Part shown: positions 1-8,553 of the stretch, one piece after another | How the letters are laid out: the number at the start of each line of letters is the position of its first letter | Position numbering within the stretch: the stretch's first letter is position 1 | Assembly (NCBI RefSeq): GCF_010078385.1 | Contig: NZ_SIJC01000001.1 | Coordinates: 1 to 64,000 of the forward strand | Direction: 5' to 3' | DNA from: Chengkuizengella sediminis | GTDB lineage: Bacteria > Bacillota > Bacilli > Paenibacillales > KCTC-33759 | Length of the DNA: 64,000 nucleotides | Made by a program: the position numbers and the translations under genes | The notes under the pieces: model-generated | What the model was told of the DNA's origin: nothing | Database searches by the model: none | What the model saw: the letters and a program-made list of their open reading frames with translations, nothing else

Positions 1-235
1 CGGTGATGAACTTGCTTCTGAGGATCATGAAGACGGTTTTACACCGTATTATTTTGTTTATGCTTATAAAGATGGGGAGTATATGGGGACTTCTAAAATT
101 TCGTCTACCACGTACACGGATGAAAATTATGATGGTCAGCCTCATAATTATCAATTAAGATTATATGTAAAGGCGAACTGGGATAACGTTTTATATGACT
201 CAGGTTTGATTATGGTTTCAGACCCACAATCATAA
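1..235 (+). CDS. C-terminal end of an FN3-like repeat protein (partial)
   Basis: An open frame enters from the left edge (codons in phase with position 2) and stops at TAA 233-235. The 77 visible residues contain YAYKDGEYMGT followed by a run ending in HNYQLRLYVK. This matches the layout of the FN3-like repeats in the 694-aa protein at 3673 (YRDGEYVTQT ... HEYSVRLKV), so the two are probably paralogues with the same kind of C-terminal beta-sandwich module. The N-terminus and any signal peptide lie outside the window. No beta/gamma-crystallin-like tail follows, so this copy ends earlier than its relative. Function is unknown; surface or secreted protein is an inference from the paralogue. Confidence 0.7.
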   Translation, partial: GDELASEDHEDGFTPYYFVYAYKDGEYMGTSKISSTTYTDENYDGQPHNYQLRLYVKANWDNVLYDSGLIMVSDPQS

Positions 236-600
236 AGTTAATTCAAGCTACACGTAATCTAAACTTTTCACCACCTGAGTTCAATTTTATTGGACTCAGG
301 TATTACATGTTACCCACATCCTATATTAATTAGTGTATTCATAATTGATTCAATATTTTCAGAAAGAGATTGCATTATCTCCAACTGACATCATAACTGG
401 ACTACTCATTTCTCCCTGTTGCACTGCGTTTTCCAATATTTATATATCACTATAATAAATACTATATAACTGAAAAATATAAAAAACTTGTATTTAAGAA
501 ATGGAAAATGAGCAACCATACATTGAATACTGCAAAGTCACTCTTTATGTCTAGTTAAGGTAACTATCACCAAGTTAAAAGTTCGAATAACTTACAGTTT
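236..600. other. Gap with one hairpin
   Basis: No gene is evident. A perfect 7-bp stem (CCTGAGT at 274-280 with ACTCAGG at 294-300) lies 39 bp after the partial gene's stop and may be its terminator, though no clear T-run follows. The rest is AT-rich with no recognisable feature. Confidence 0.4.
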
Positions 601-1188
601 TTATTTTAGAACTGTATTATTTGATTTTAATGCTTCTGTAAAAAGACTCACTATCGTTTCTTTATATTGATCATTCTCGATTAAAAATGCAATTTTTTCA
701 TTTTTAAATCGTTCTTTTAAAATAAAAGACGTTAAGATACTTGAAAAAAATAATAAAGTTAATGATTCATATTCAAAAGAAGATTTGATCTTTCCTTTTT
801 GCTTCATGATATCAAAATACTCCACTAAAATTTTCCCATTCAAATATTTATCGGGAAGGTCAATTTTTTCTCTACAGATGAATTTAATGATCTGCTTATT
901 TTTGTTAAGCTCTCTTTCCATTATAGTCAAAATTTTAGATAAGTCTTGTTCTAGATGATACACAGCTTCATTTTCAAGGTAACTTTCGATGATTGGAAGA
1001 GGTGTCGTAATCATGGTATTAATACGTTCAAGAATTTTTTCCTTTTTGCCAAAATGTCGATAAACGGTGAGTTCTTTCATTCCTACTTTTTCAGCAATTT
1101 CTTTTATCGTTGTTGCTTTATATCCCTTCTCAGAAAATAATTCAAGAGAAGCATTGATTATTTTTTCTTTAGTAGATAATTTACCCAA
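601..1188 (-). CDS. TetR/AcrR-family transcriptional regulator
   Basis: 195 aa, the usual size for the family. The N-terminal helix-turn-helix is clear: AxLELFSEKGYKATTIKEIAEKVGM followed by LTVYRHFGKKEKIL (about residues 13-53). The C-terminal two thirds form the variable ligand-binding region. The start is TTG at 1188 with a good Shine-Dalgarno (AAAGGAGTG) upstream; no ATG is as well placed. It lies 51 bp downstream of, and in the same direction as, the serine recombinase at 1240-1821, so the two may be cotranscribed. This suggests the regulator travels with a mobile element. Its target and ligand are unknown. Confidence 0.85.
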   Translation of the reverse strand: MGKLSTKEKIINASLELFSEKGYKATTIKEIAEKVGMKELTVYRHFGKKEKILERINTMITTPLPIIESYLENEAVYHLEQDLSKILTIMERELNKNKQIIKFICREKIDLPDKYLNGKILVEYFDIMKQKGKIKSSFEYESLTLLFFSSILTSFILKERFKNEKIAFLIENDQYKETIVSLFTEALKSNNTVLK

Positions 1189-1239
1189 AATCTTTCACTC
1201 CTTTAAAAAATTATTTTTTAATATAAGGTTTCTTTCTTC

Positions 1240-1821
1240 CTATTCATTTAAATTAACTTTTTTTGTTTTTTTCACCTCAGCATAAATACTAGAACGTGGT
1301 ATGCCTGTTTTTTTTACGATGTCATCTAACCTCATTCCATTACTTTCACGTTCATTATATAGTATTAATGCCTGCTGTATTTTCTTTGGATCTTGAGAAG
1401 GTCTGCCCATATGTTTTCCTTGTGCTTTTGCTCGTTCTCTTCCTTCAGCTGTTCTCTCTTTGATAAGATCCCGTTCAAACTCTACAATCGCCCCAAGCAT
1501 GGTGAACATTAATTTACCAGATGGAGTAGAGAAATCAATTTGTTCCTTAATGAATACCAGAGAAATACTTCTTTCATCTAATTCTCGTGCGATTTTATAT
1601 AAATCAAATGTGGATCTAGCAAGTCGATCAATTTTATAAACGACTAAGGAATCTCCTGTTCTCAAATTATCTAAGGTTTTTATTAACTCTTCTCGAGCTG
1701 ATTTTATACCACTTTGTTTTTCTGAATAAATTCGTTCGCATCCATATTCATTTAAAGCTTCCATTTGATTTTCTAGACCTTGATCTTTAGTAGAAACACG
1801 TGCATATCCAATAATAGACAT
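1240..1821 (-). CDS. Serine recombinase (resolvase/invertase family)
   Basis: 193 aa. The resolvase catalytic domain spans about residues 2-137, with the nucleophile Ser10 in GYARVSTKDQ, then YKIDRLARS and the E-helix segment GAIVEFERDLIKERT. A Hin-type helix-turn-helix (DDIVKKTGIPRSSIYAEVKK) closes the protein. It is full length for a small resolvase such as TnpR. It is related in layout to, but clearly distinct from, the resolvase at 17743. No partner transposase with matching ends was found, so it may be the remnant of another Tn3-like element together with the TetR gene. It would act by cutting and rejoining two short DNA sites. Confidence 0.9.
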   Translation of the reverse strand: MSIIGYARVSTKDQGLENQMEALNEYGCERIYSEKQSGIKSAREELIKTLDNLRTGDSLVVYKIDRLARSTFDLYKIARELDERSISLVFIKEQIDFSTPSGKLMFTMLGAIVEFERDLIKERTAEGRERAKAQGKHMGRPSQDPKKIQQALILYNERESNGMRLDDIVKKTGIPRSSIYAEVKKTKKVNLNE

Positions 1822-1907
1822 TATTTCACTCCAGTTTCATCTAAAATTTAAATATGTTTTGTATTATTATTTATTTTAGACTATGGTTTAAATGAAAACA
1901 AGAGGTA

Positions 1908-2652
1908 GGTTATGGTGAAATATTATGCAAATAAAAAGGTGTGTGATTGGTATGGAAAACGAAAATTTATTTAAATGGAAGCATTCCCAACCTAAAATCA
2001 TTTTTTAGGAACGAGGTTTATCTATTGCTCATACCACGATTATGCGATGGGTGCATCAATATGGACCTGAATAAGATGAACGAGTCGGCCGTCATCTGAA
2101 AACAGCCAATGATTCTTGGAGAGTTGATGAAACGTATGTGAAGGTAAAAGGAAAATGGATGTATTTATATCGTGCAGTGGATTCAGAAGGAAAGACGATT
2201 GATTTTTATCTAAGTGAAACCAGAGATAAACAAGCAGCCAAGCGCTTTTTCAAGAAAGCTTTGGCTGCTTCTCATAATAGTAAATCTCGTGTCATCACGG
2301 TAGACAAGAACCCAGCCTATCCTGTAGCTATTCAAGAGTTAAAAGAAGAGAAAATTTTACCTGGTTGTGTTCAAATAAGGCAAGTGAAATATCTCAATAA
2401 TATCGTAGAACAAGACCATCGTTTATTAAGAAACGTGTGCGTCCAATGTTGGGATTTAAGTCGTTTGAAACAGCCAATTCTATATTGAGTGTTGTGGAAG
2501 CCGTTGAAAAAAGGACAGCTTCACCCAAAGGTGAAGACTGACCAAAATGAAGTTGAATTCCTACATAAATTGTTTGGAATTGCATTATAAATGGTCAATA
2601 GAACGGAATTAGTGGCTCTATGTCTCTATCAAAATGTTTTTGCACCAGAACC
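1908..2652 (+). mobile_element. Decayed IS6-family insertion sequence
   Basis: The right end is GTTTTTGCACCAGAACC (2636-2652), the complement of an IS6-type terminus starting GGTTCTG. A degraded left partner starts GGTTATGGTGAAA at 1908 and matches at about 12 of 17 positions. The ends enclose 745 bp, close to the roughly 0.8 kb usual for IS6 elements. The transposase inside is broken (see 1952-2590). No clear 8-bp target duplication was identified. Confidence 0.6.
1952..2590 (+). pseudogene. IS6-family transposase, disrupted
   Basis: The reading begins at ATG 1952 (MENENLFKWKHSQPK) and is stopped by TAG at 2006. A TAA follows near 2072 after AHTTIMRWVHQYGPE. A long intact middle piece (2138-2488) contains the IS6 DDE core: SWRVDETYVKVKGKW (first Asp), then VDKNPAYP (second Asp). 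The terminal region is shifted out of frame after RLLRNVC and ends with a family-like LFGIAL at TAA 2588. Several independent lesions mean it cannot make a working transposase. The flanking IS6-type end at 2636 supports the identification. Confidence 0.8.
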
Positions 2653-3006
2653 GCCTCAAACATGTTTCTACAAGTTGGGGGTGAACTGTTTTGTGGACGG
2701 GATCATTGGTTCCACGGGCCATACGTATTATTAATTTAGACGGGGATCAGTTGTGGTAGAGGGAGTATTAAATAATAGATTCAAAAAATGAGAAGAGAGT
2801 CTTTGTGATAAGGATCATCTAATGGAATAACTGCTTGTCCAATTTAGAAATAATTGTTTTGAATTAAAGGGCAGGATTGTTACGTATGGCAATCATGATT
2901 GATCAAAGATGATTAGTTGAAAAACTCATTTGTGCCATACTAGCTACTACAAATTGTATCATTTCCAATTAAAAGGGACTTTACATCCCCAGAATTATAT
3001 ATTATG

Positions 3007-3024
3007 ATAGATATTAATATCTAT
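3007..3024. repeat. Palindrome ATAGATAT-TA-ATATCTAT
   Basis: Perfect 18-bp palindrome with the same core (ATAGATAT / ATATCTAT) as the larger palindrome at 3197-3224. Between them are a CACTATAAGAAA string near 3052 and an opposing TTTCTATAGTG near 3163, giving the whole 3007-3224 segment imperfect inverted symmetry, as in a miniature element or a two-operator arrangement. Confidence 0.55.
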
Positions 3025-3196
3025 TTTACCAATAATTAATAATGTAAAAAAATCACTATAAGAAAGTGGGTGATGCTTAGCGTATTTATGAAAGATCAAA
3101 GAAATAAGGAATATTTCTAAAAAATAGGAAAGGAGAAATCAAGAAAAAGTTCCCTTGTTTTTTCTATAGTGGTTTATTCTTATATCGTTCAAGTAT

Positions 3197-3224
3197 AAAT
3201 AATAGATATATATATCTATTATTT
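3197..3224. repeat. 28-bp perfect palindrome
   Basis: The half-site AAATAATAGATATA (3197-3210) is followed directly by its reverse complement (3211-3224). It could form a cruciform or bind a dimeric regulator. It lies about 450 bp upstream of the secreted protein gene at 3673. Confidence 0.6.
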
Positions 3225-3392
3225 ACACTTATTTTAAAAAACCTCAAACATGGGTATAAAGGTGTTCAAGTTCAATTAACATTATTGTTAGCGCTTTCAT
3301 TACTAAGTGTTCATTTCCAAATAGTGGGGTTAATCAGTATCTTCAACGATGTTTACCAGTTATATATTTTTAAATCAAAGAGGAAATAAAAA

Positions 3393-3509
3393 ATGAACAT
3401 AGTTTTAATGTTTACAATAGCTTTTACTTTGTTACTGACAGTAGAAGGGTTGAAAGTAATGCTGAGTATCCAGGAAATTAAATTAATGTGGAAGAGTCCT
3501 ACACTTTAG
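3393..3509 (+). CDS. Possible 38-aa hydrophobic peptide
   Basis: ATG at 3393 is preceded by an AGAGGA-type ribosome site 9 bp away. The peptide begins MNIVLMFTIAFTLLL, like a signal peptide or single membrane helix, then a short polar tail. No family is recognised. It may be a real small membrane peptide or the 5' remnant of a secreted-protein gene. Weak evidence. Confidence 0.2.
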   Translation: MNIVLMFTIAFTLLLTVEGLKVMLSIQEIKLMWKSPTL

Positions 3510-3672
3510 TAGTCCTAGGAAATATAATAAGATTTTTAAAATTGATAGTTAAGATTGGTAAAATGCAACGGTATTACATATTTTGGACTCAAATGGATTA
3601 AGTAGACAATAGAAGAATCCGTTTTCTGCTGGGATTTAATGTAATCATAAAATAATTGGGAGGATATACAAG

Positions 3673-5757
3673 ATGAAAAAAGGGTTAAAAACATTATTTG
3701 TTATTACAGCTTTAGTTTCAATGTTAGTTTTAACGAATCTGATACCTGATATTGTTAGCGCATCAGAAATGGGAAATCAAAATATTACTGTAAAAGATCT
3801 CAAGCTAGAAAATGGAAAAATGATAGAGATTGATGGTAATGAAAAATTATCTGGAATACTTCCACCATTGCAGGAATTATTACCTTGGAATTCTTATAAT
3901 ATCGGACTTCCTTCAGATACTCAAAATTATGCTACAAACCAAACAGGATTACCCCTCGATTATGTAACAGTAGTTATAACTACTGGTGATCCTCAACAAT
4001 ATACTTTTCAAAAAGACCACTTACTTGCTGTAATACCTACAAATGCAGAAATAAAGATGTATAATGCACTAGAATATGGGTTTAAAGATTGGTACTTCTG
4101 GAAAAATAATATTTTTCTTGGATACCTATTACCTAATGATATTATAGAAGTTCGTTTACCTGTAAATCACACATATACTCAAGATACAGAAATTCAATTT
4201 GATGGGTATTGGAAATTGGTAAATAATAAAACGCTTTCAAGTTCTAATGGTGGAAGGATTTCTGAAGCTTATACTTTATCTAGTGGTTTTAGTGCATCAC
4301 AAGCCTATTCATTGGCTGAGACATTGGGTGTAAAACTTAGCACAGAAATAGGCGGACCTTTTGCCAAAGTCAGTGCAGAAGTTAATGCTTCGCTAACTGA
4401 AACGTTCTCCAACGCTCAAACGATTACAGAAACCGATTCAAATACTACTACTTATAATTTTGGAGAAAGTAATCCAAATGGAATTCCTTTTGCTGCTGGC
4501 ATATACCAATTAATGGGTCAATATACTGTAGACCCTAGTGAAAATTTACAAGATTATATAGAATATCTAGAACAAATAACTCCTGATAAATTTATGGTCG
4601 ATATAAAACCATCCATTTCTTATGCTAATGACAATTTTAGACTAATTCAAATTGACTATATAGGACCTGCTATTGCCAGAAATTTAAATGCAGAAGTTGT
4701 TGAAGGAGGATTTCACTTAACGTGGGATCATTCTGAGTTTATGGAAGAGTATTTGGTAGGAACTTATAGCTATGAATTATACCGTGATGGAAAACTTATT
4801 GATAGTGTATTGAACACGAAATCTTATACTGATGAACTTGATTATTCTGAGATGACAGAGCCTCACGAATATAGTGTAAGATTGATTACCCCATTTTTAG
4901 GGGAGATGAGTGATCCCATTACAGTACCTGCAACAATAATAAAGAATTTAAATGCACAGGTCATTGAAGGAGGAGTTCAATTAACATGGGATCTTCTAGG
5001 GAATTTGGAGGAGTATTTGGCTGGACAAACTTATAGCTTTGCAGTATATCGTGATGGAGAACTCGTTAATGAAACAATCGAAAAATTTTATGAACAGAGC
5101 CTTGAACCTTCAGATATGACAGAGCCTCACGAATATAGTGTAAGATTAATTGCCCCATTTCCAGTGGGAACGAGTAATCCAGTTACAATTTCTGCTCTAG
5201 GAACAACAGCAAAGAATGTAAATGCAGAAACTGTTGAAGGAGGAATTCAATTAACTTGGGATCATGCAGAGATTATGGAGCAGTACTTTGCAGGACAATT
5301 CTTTAATTATCAAATATACCGAGATGGAGAATATGTGACTCAAACAGCATACAGATCTTTTACACATGAACTTGATCCTTCAGAGATGTCAGAGCCTCAT
5401 GAATATAGTGTAAGATTAAAAGTTTATGAAGGAGGAGATACAATTTTTACAGGAGAATTCAGTGCACCAGTTACCGTACGATTTGAAGGCGTTTATCTTT
5501 TCGAAGATGTAAATTACGGAGGAAGGGTTATTTATTTTGATGAGCCTGGGCAATACATGTTAGAAGATTTTGATTTTGAAAATCAATTAAGTTCGTATAT
5601 AATCATTGGTGATTATAGGTTGGTCCTAGGTACAGATATACCTGAATGGTTAAGTATTAGAGAAGTTTATGGCTCTGACCCTGATTTAAGAGATGATGTA
5701 ATCAATACAGGTACCCCTGCTAATGATAATGTAGATTATATACAAGTATCTCGCTAA
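3673..5757 (+). CDS. Secreted protein: possible aerolysin-like pore former with FN3-like repeats and beta/gamma-crystallin-like tail
   Basis: 694 aa. A Sec signal peptide (residues 1-30, cut likely after VSA) precedes a region of about 300 residues. Residues about 195-275 are rich in Ser/Thr with alternating polarity (GFSASQAYSLAETLG, FAKVSAEVNASLTETF, TITETDSNTTTY), reminiscent of the membrane-inserting segment of aerolysin/ETX-MTX2 toxins. Three FN3-like repeats of about 89 residues follow (starting near 333, 423 and 512), each with NxNAxxVEGGxxLTW, YRDGE/K and EPHEYSVRL. The end (about 606-694) begins VYLFEDVNYGGRVIYFDEPG, a beta/gamma-crystallin-like motif. The start has GGGAGG 9 bp upstream. 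The domain calls are by eye; the repeats are certain, the pore-forming assignment is tentative. Confidence 0.7.
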   Translation: MKKGLKTLFVITALVSMLVLTNLIPDIVSASEMGNQNITVKDLKLENGKMIEIDGNEKLSGILPPLQELLPWNSYNIGLPSDTQNYATNQTGLPLDYVTVVITTGDPQQYTFQKDHLLAVIPTNAEIKMYNALEYGFKDWYFWKNNIFLGYLLPNDIIEVRLPVNHTYTQDTEIQFDGYWKLVNNKTLSSSNGGRISEAYTLSSGFSASQAYSLAETLGVKLSTEIGGPFAKVSAEVNASLTETFSNAQTITETDSNTTTYNFGESNPNGIPFAAGIYQLMGQYTVDPSENLQDYIEYLEQITPDKFMVDIKPSISYANDNFRLIQIDYIGPAIARNLNAEVVEGGFHLTWDHSEFMEEYLVGTYSYELYRDGKLIDSVLNTKSYTDELDYSEMTEPHEYSVRLITPFLGEMSDPITVPATIIKNLNAQVIEGGVQLTWDLLGNLEEYLAGQTYSFAVYRDGELVNETIEKFYEQSLEPSDMTEPHEYSVRLIAPFPVGTSNPVTISALGTTAKNVNAETVEGGIQLTWDHAEIMEQYFAGQFFNYQIYRDGEYVTQTAYRSFTHELDPSEMSEPHEYSVRLKVYEGGDTIFTGEFSAPVTVRFEGVYLFEDVNYGGRVIYFDEPGQYMLEDFDFENQLSSYIIIGDYRLVLGTDIPEWLSIREVYGSDPDLRDDVINTGTPANDNVDYIQVSR

Positions 5758-5864
5758 ATAAATAAGATGAATCACTACTTAGCATTGTTAAAAGAAACCA
5801 CCCTTCTTGTATACATGAGATAGCAATTTTTTCTTAATCAACCGATAGATATAATAAAATTACA

Positions 5865-6870
5865 TTATATTGATGATTTACTAAAGGGTATCGTCAAATG
5901 GCGATATCCCTTCTGATTAAAATTATTATCAAAAAGAACTACAAGGGGTAGACCCAGCATCTCTTTCGTCACATTTTGGATTTTTAGAGTGTTATATACC
6001 AAGCAGTTTTGTAGTAAGTGAAGAGAAATAGCATTTTCTTGCTCTTTAGGCTGGTTATTTTGAATTTCACCAGTTCTTCCGAAAAAGATAAAATGATTTG
6101 CTGAGTTCCAATTTTCTATGACATTAAGTCCTTCGTGAATTTCTCTGCGAATCTCTTCATGTTGTAAGCATTCACACACAAAAATGGTTTTAATTACTTT
6201 CCCCAGTTCACTCAGAGCTTTATAGGTAGGGTGAGTTGGGTTTTTACTAAATCGTTTAAGGAGGGCTTCAGTTTCAGCTGTCCCTAATCGAATTGCAGTT
6301 GCGTATTTAATCATTTGATCATATTGCTGTTGAATTAAATCCCAATGGATGGGGTTCTTAGCCATAGCAGGTAGTAAATTCATATGCATCACCCACCCTA
6401 TGATTAGGTTTATATAACTTTTGAGATCCAATATTTTTGAAATGAGGCATCAGCCGAAACCCCAATAAATGACAAAAAGCAAAAGCAACTTCACTTTGAC
6501 CATGTGTGTCTACATAATTACGGTCTATTCCTTATCTGTACAATGACGAAGAAGTCCCTCGATCATCGATGCTACTGCTTAATATAAAGCAAGTCCTTGT
6601 AGTTCACGTCCTGATTACCAGCTGATACTCGTTTAAGCCCTGTATTACTCCCCAGACCATAAAGACTGAGGATCAATCGCTTTCGAATATCTGATTTATT
6701 TAACCTTTCATGGGTAGCTAATGTCTGAAAGGCATCTGTAAACCCCATTCGTAAATCTGTTTCCTTAATCATATCGACAAGTTTTACCATCCACCACCGT
6801 TTGGAAATCTCCTGTTTTAGTTGACCTAAACAGACGTAATAGAGAGCATCAACAACACTTCAAAAAAAAT
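5865..6870 (-). pseudogene. Tn3-family transposase (TnpA) C-terminal fragment, disrupted
   Basis: Reading leftward from about 6870, the sequence gives LYYVCLGQLKQEISKRWWM, then GFTDAFQTLATHERLNKSDIR and LSLYGLGSNTGLKRV, all from the catalytic part of Tn3 TnpA. After a break near 6540-6575 the frame continues as [18 protein letters not shown] and, from 6431, [19 protein letters not shown] and HLLQNCLVYNTLKIQ. Frame changes and stops separate the pieces, and the extreme C-terminus is altered. It is a different transposase from the one at 7128-7941, which sits inside the intact-ended transposon. An imperfect hairpin (AAGGGTATCG / CGATATCCCTT, 5884-5911) overlaps its end. Confidence 0.8.
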
Positions 6871-7045
6871 CGTTACTTTTATTGGTATTGGTATCACCCT
6901 GCGGACTAGAGCAGTAACCCTGTCACTAGGCCTAAAGGCTTATGAACTAAGCGAGTATTTAAATCTTAGTAGTCAACATTTAACGAAGTTGATTGATGAT
7001 TCATATCCAAATCATTTACCCTATATCAAAATTGATAGTAAATAG
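6871..7045 (+). pseudogene. Excisionase/MerR-like helix-turn-helix gene cut by the transposon
   Basis: The frame reads GLKAYELSEYLNLSSQHLT then KLIDD...NHLPYIKIDSK, the layout of small excisionase-family DNA-binding domains. Its TAG stop (7043-7045) is created by the transposon end. If the transposon and one AAATA copy are removed, the frame continues into 18390 as YYFSKSV, giving the family-like run PYIKIDSK-YYFSKSV. This supports both the target-gene identity and the insertion boundary. No start codon is visible, so the gene was probably already truncated on its left by the neighbouring Tn3 fragment. Confidence 0.6.
7040..7044. repeat. Target-site duplication AAATA, left copy
   Basis: AAATA directly abuts the left inverted repeat; the same five bases abut the right inverted repeat at 18385-18389. 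Five-base duplications are the norm for Tn3-family transposition. Confidence 0.9.
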
Positions 7046-7082
7046 GGTGTTTTTGCACATCCCCCCGAAATGGTATGTTAAG
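7045..7082 (+). repeat. Left 38-bp terminal inverted repeat (IRL)
   Basis: Starts GGGTGTTTTTGCACATCC at 7045 and ends GGTATGTTAAG at 7082. The 38-bp length and TTAAG inner end are typical of Tn3-family termini. It differs from the right end at repeat positions 27, 33 and 38. Confidence 0.92.
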
Positions 7083-7086
7083 GAGA

Positions 7087-7120
7087 CCCCCTCTTGAGAT
7101 TTGAATAACCTAAGAGGGGG
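7087..7120. terminator. 9-bp perfect hairpin between IRL and tnpA end
   Basis: CCCCCTCTT (7087-7095) pairs with AAGAGGGGG (7112-7120). It sits directly after the transposase remnant's stop on the minus strand, so it may end that transcript or block read-in from outside, but there is no T-run. Confidence 0.45.
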
Positions 7121-7127
7121 ACATTGA

Positions 7128-7941
7128 TTACTTCATTTCTGGTATAGCTGTTGATTGGCTCAATTCTAGAATGATTGCATCCATGTCAACAGACTCTTGT
7201 TGTTTATTAAACTCGTATCTTCCGTAGAGATTAATATGTTGCCATGCAACTGGAGAAATTTGTTTCATAACATCTGAATCTTGACCATTGTTTTCTATAA
7301 GCGAGCATATTAGATAAAATACTAGCATTGAAATAAATAATGCTGTTGGCGAGTAAGCGACTGCACTCCCCCCATATATATTGATCATTTTCGTTTTTGA
7401 AGCGTAGTTTGCCGAAATTAGCATAGGCTATTGCTTTGCGTAACTTATGATAACTTTCCCCTCGATTCAATGCCTTCAATTGTCCTAACGCTTTATTCTT
7501 AGTAAAAGCAGCTTTCATAAAATGGATTGCTTCAATCAATGGATCTGTACTCGAAGGGGCTACAAAATCGACCAGTATAAATATAGGTCGTAAATATCGT
7601 TTGAACCGCCTAGCCAAATAATCAATATGTTCCAATTGGAAAGAAGTTTCATCGAATTTCGTATTTGTGGTGATCTGATCCACTATGGATTTAAGTTTTT
7701 GACGTTCTAGGATAGCAAATGCCTGATCTTGAACATCCTGAAAAGGGGTACTCGCTGGAATCTGATCATCTGTAAATATTTTAAGCACTTCACCAGCTTT
7801 TTTCATGTTTTGATTGCTTTCTGCATAGTAATCGTATATTCGTTCGCTATGGACGACAGGTGGATATATGTTATTTCTGAAGAGGATCATCTGAATGTTT
7901 TGCAGCAATGACGGCTTGTATAGGGCTTGGGATTTCGACAA
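7128..7941 (-). pseudogene. tnpA: Transposase tnpA of the Tn3-family element, internally deleted and frameshifted
   Basis: The first part (7941 to about 7520) matches the N-terminal half of Tn3 transposases (YDYYAESNQNMKKAGEVL, IDYLARRFKRYLRPIFILVDF). It then jumps straight to the C-terminal part (ALNRGESYHKLRKAIAYA, GKLRFKNENDQYIWGE, CSRLLANSIIYFNA), so roughly the central catalytic half with the two Asp residues is missing; the third catalytic acid probably lies in LNRGE. A frameshift near 7260-7320 moves the end into another frame (QISPVAWQHINLYGRYEF). A TAA lies just upstream of the TTG at 7941, so the extreme N-terminus is lost too. The end lies 46 bp from IRL. Confidence 0.85.
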
Positions 7942-8209
7942 TATACCTTGTTAAATGGACTTTATGAAGAAGGTAAATGTATGTCTATTTAAATAGTTGG
8001 CTTGAATCCTTGATATTACTGGGAATGTAAATATTTTTATGTATAAAACTTCGCAGTAGAAAAAACTCAAAAGCTAAATTTACACATATTCTTCTAAATT
8101 GGGGTAAAAGATGACCAGCTGATTTAATATTTTATCCCAATTTCTATATCTTGAATCAAATAATCCGACATCTGATTAGTCAAATGATACAATATAAAGA
8201 GGAATTAAA

Positions 8210-8314
8210 ATGGCAATTGACCACAAAAATTTCCAATCGAAGTATTTTGATCTTACTAGAAGAGTGTTTTTGCCCATCCTTTCAAGAAATCAAGAAAAAA
8301 TGAATAAACACTAG
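8210..8314 (+). CDS. Possible 34-aa peptide
   Basis: ATG at 8210 has AAAGAGGAA 6 bp upstream. The peptide starts MAIDHKNFQSKYFDL and is charged, with no membrane segment and no recognised family. The decent ribosome site is the only support. Confidence 0.2.
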   Translation: MAIDHKNFQSKYFDLTRRVFLPILSRNQEKMNKH

Positions 8315-8321
8315 ATATCAA

Positions 8322-8357
8322 CACTTTTACTTTGTATTTATGTACAAAGTAAAAGTG
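8322..8357. repeat. 15-bp perfect inverted repeat
   Basis: CACTTTTACTTTGTA (8322-8336) pairs with TACAAAGTAAAAGTG (8343-8357) around a 6-base loop. No T-run follows on either strand, so it may be an old element end or an RNA hairpin rather than a terminator. Confidence 0.5.
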
Positions 8358-8553
8358 CATAAAGGAGGTTTTAAGTTGAATTTTTATTTAGTCCTCAATC
8401 TTTAAGTATGCAGCTACTGGATTGGATTCCTCTACCTTTTGCCATTCTTATTGGTTAACGAGATTTTCTTTGTAATACCTTGTGTTTTTCTTCCAGCTCT
8501 TTTCAATCGCCTCTTGACAATATAAATCACTTCTAAAAAATAACCGTGTTTAG

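Larger units (their letters stand above)
2653..3672. other. Long region with only fragments and palindromes
   Basis: About 1 kb without a convincing gene. It holds two AT-rich palindromes (3007-3024 and 3197-3224) and a 38-codon open frame at 3393. A second open frame without a start codon (about 3250-3387) encodes a hydrophobic stretch. The string TGTTAGCGCTTTCA at 3286-3299 resembles a catabolite-response (cre) element but lies far from any promoter I can see. The region looks like accumulated remnants. Confidence 0.4.
7942..8553. other. Mostly empty stretch inside the transposon
   Basis: Apart from the small open frame at 8210 and the hairpin at 8322-8357, nothing recognisable is seen. 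Sequence is AT-rich and stops are frequent in all frames. Confidence 0.4.

Noticed and set aside
1240-1821. Treating the first recombinase as part of the 11.3-kb transposon
   Set aside because: It lies outside the inverted repeats and target duplication, and no copy of the 38-bp end is found near it.
3286-3299. cre-like TGTTAGCGCTTTCA
   Set aside because: It matches 13 of 14 consensus positions but is about 375 bp from the nearest gene, with no promoter beside it and inside another open frame; chance is likely.
3646-3654. CATAAAATA as a sigma-K -10 for the 694-aa secreted protein
   Set aside because: No AC at the right distance, and the start point would fall in or beyond the ribosome site at 3659-3664.
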